Source of the DNA: JAOAFZ01 sp964407325
GTDB lineage: Bacteria > Patescibacteriota > Microgenomatia > UBA1406 > GWC2-37-13
Direction of reading: 5' to 3'
Length of the DNA stretch: 12,884 nucleotides
Assembly: GCA_964407325.1 (NCBI GenBank)
Contig: CAYOVA010000033.1
Span: 1 to 12,884, forward strand
Shown here: one piece after another, positions 12,608 to 12,884 of the stretch
How positions within the stretch are numbered: the first letter of the stretch is position 1
How the letters are laid out: every line of letters begins with the position of its first letter
Position numbers and translations under genes: made by a program
The notes under the pieces: model-generated
What the model was told of the DNA's origin: nothing
The model's database searches: none
The model's input: only the letters and a program-made list of their open reading frames with translations

Positions 12608-12679
12608 ATGTCACAATCTAATCTCACCATAACCGTGACCACTTCTATCTTTCCTCACATGCCACCGCTTGCGGTGTAA
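12608..12679 (+). CDS. Putative leaderless 23-aa leader peptide with proline codons
   Basis: ATG at 12608 lies 6 nt after an extended -10 box, exactly where the window's real genes start, and the frame runs to TAA at 12677-12679. The peptide begins MSQSNLTITV and ends IFPHMPPLAV. Three of its last eight residues are proline, and the final CCA CCG codons lie in a hairpin (CACCG-CTTG-CGGTG, 12664-12676). The gene that follows looks like the prolyl-tRNA synthetase, so an attenuation peptide that senses charged tRNA-Pro is plausible. Alternatively it is a chance ORF in the 5' leader. The 12680-12731 stretch shows a TAAAAT at 12712-12717 but no other clear signal. Confidence 0.4.
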   Translation: MSQSNLTITVTTSIFPHMPPLAV

Positions 12680-12731
12680 CTTTTAAGTACCCTCAAACCC
12701 TTTCAATACGCTAAAATACAAATTAATAGAA

Positions 12732-12801
12732 ACAGGATGCGGAGCCGACGGGACTCGAAAGCGCAATTGACGCTTGTGACCCCAACGGGATTCACAACTG
12801 T
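12732..12801 (+). promoter_or_regulatory. Structured multi-hairpin RNA element upstream of proS
   Basis: ACAG (12732-12735) can pair with CTGT (12798-12801), enclosing three hairpins. H1 is GAGCC...GG-CTC (12742-12756). H2 has a 5-bp stem AAGCG/CGCTT (12759-12763 with 12771-12775) and a 7-nt loop. H3 is GTGA-CCC...GGG-TCAC (12776-12795). The overall shape is cloverleaf-like. Two stretches, ACGGGACTCGAA and ACGGGATTCACAA, resemble the reverse complement of tRNA T-arms. It ends 10 nt before the proS ATG, so it should lie in that gene's 5' leader and could control it. No T-box or riboswitch class is recognised; the stems are short. Confidence 0.45.
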
Positions 12802-12811
12802 CAATAATAAT

Positions 12812-12884
12812 ATGAAACAATCAAAACTCTTCGGCAAAACAAACAAAACAGCAAAGGAGTACGACTCCATCAATGCTACGTTAC
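12812..12884 (+). CDS. proS: Proline-tRNA ligase, N-terminal fragment (cut by window edge)
   Basis: Only 24 codons are visible: MKQSKLFGKTNKTAKEYDSI and a few more. Bacterial prolyl-tRNA synthetases commonly begin M(K/R)QSxLFxKTxKEAPxD...SxNAxLL, and the fragment, including INATL after DSI, fits this well. The enzyme charges tRNA-Pro. The ATG at 12812 has no Shine-Dalgarno. An in-frame ATG at 12737 would extend the protein through the structured element, but that stretch reads like antisense tRNA (RRDSKAQLTLVTPTGF), a familiar spurious-ORF signature, so the short start is preferred. Identification from a short stretch, so only moderately sure. Confidence 0.65.
   Translation, partial: MKQSKLFGKTNKTAKEYDSINATL

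Noticed and set aside
12680..12811. T-box riboswitch before proS
   Set aside because: No T-box antiterminator sequence or terminator alternative is present.
12737..12811. N-terminal extension of proS from an ATG at 12737
   Set aside because: The stretch reads as antisense-tRNA-like spurious sequence, and the 12812 start gives the familiar ProRS N-terminus.
1..12884. Alternative genetic code (TGA as Gly or Trp)
   Set aside because: No gene needs TGA read through, and the 2846-3241 gene ends in TGA; the odd stop at 9179-9181 is TAA.
1..12884. CRISPR arrays or insertion sequences
   Set aside because: No regularly spaced direct repeats, transposase-like proteins or terminal inverted repeats around a gene were found.

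Overview
The window most resembles the genome of an ultra-small Candidate Phyla Radiation (Patescibacteria) bacterium, perhaps of the Microgenomates type. This is inferred from gene style: many lineage-restricted hypothetical proteins and a proS-like start. Most genes have no Shine-Dalgarno sequence and sit 4 to 9 nt behind a TATAAT-like -10 box, which is a leaderless-mRNA layout. The standard genetic code fits: most stops are TAA or TAG and one gene ends in TGA. No rRNA, CRISPR array, transposase or integrase was seen.

Layout: (1) 3-884 is the C-terminal part of an MFS permease. (2) 970-2698 holds two unrecognised genes, each behind its own strong leaderless promoter. (3) 2699-3241 holds GC-rich hairpins and a small minus-strand membrane-anchored protein that, unusually here, has a clear Shine-Dalgarno. 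(4) 3351-6612 is a toxin-immunity cassette: a multi-membrane-segment protein ending in a bacterial EndoU-like RNase domain, then three small immunity-type genes (the last two look like CdiI paralogues) and an intrinsic terminator. (5) 6611-10212, minus strand, holds a TPR-like protein, an EamA permease, a small gene broken by an in-frame TAA, and a short-chain dehydrogenase. (6) 10287-11442 holds a DUF3800 RNase H-like protein and a small membrane-protein gene broken by about three frameshifts. (7) 11518-12491 holds a winged-helix-like protein whose stop codon overlaps a peculiar tRNA gene, followed by a predicted small RNA gene. (8) 12593-12884 is the regulatory region and start of a probable proline-tRNA ligase gene.

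The most unusual part is 12297-12491. The tRNA has a long, serine-type variable arm but a CCA (tryptophan) anticodon inside a Trp-like anticodon loop. A separate near-consensus promoter downstream appears to drive an RNA of about 50 nt. That RNA consists almost only of a 20-nt perfect antisense to the tRNA's anticodon stem and variable arm, followed by an intrinsic terminator. This looks like a chimeric tRNA paired with a dedicated anti-tRNA small RNA.

A second candidate regulatory system precedes proS: a leaderless 23-codon peptide ORF with proline codons in a terminal hairpin, then a compact multi-hairpin element resembling antisense tRNA T-arms. All functional claims come from reading the sequence and from memory of protein families; no database search was run.
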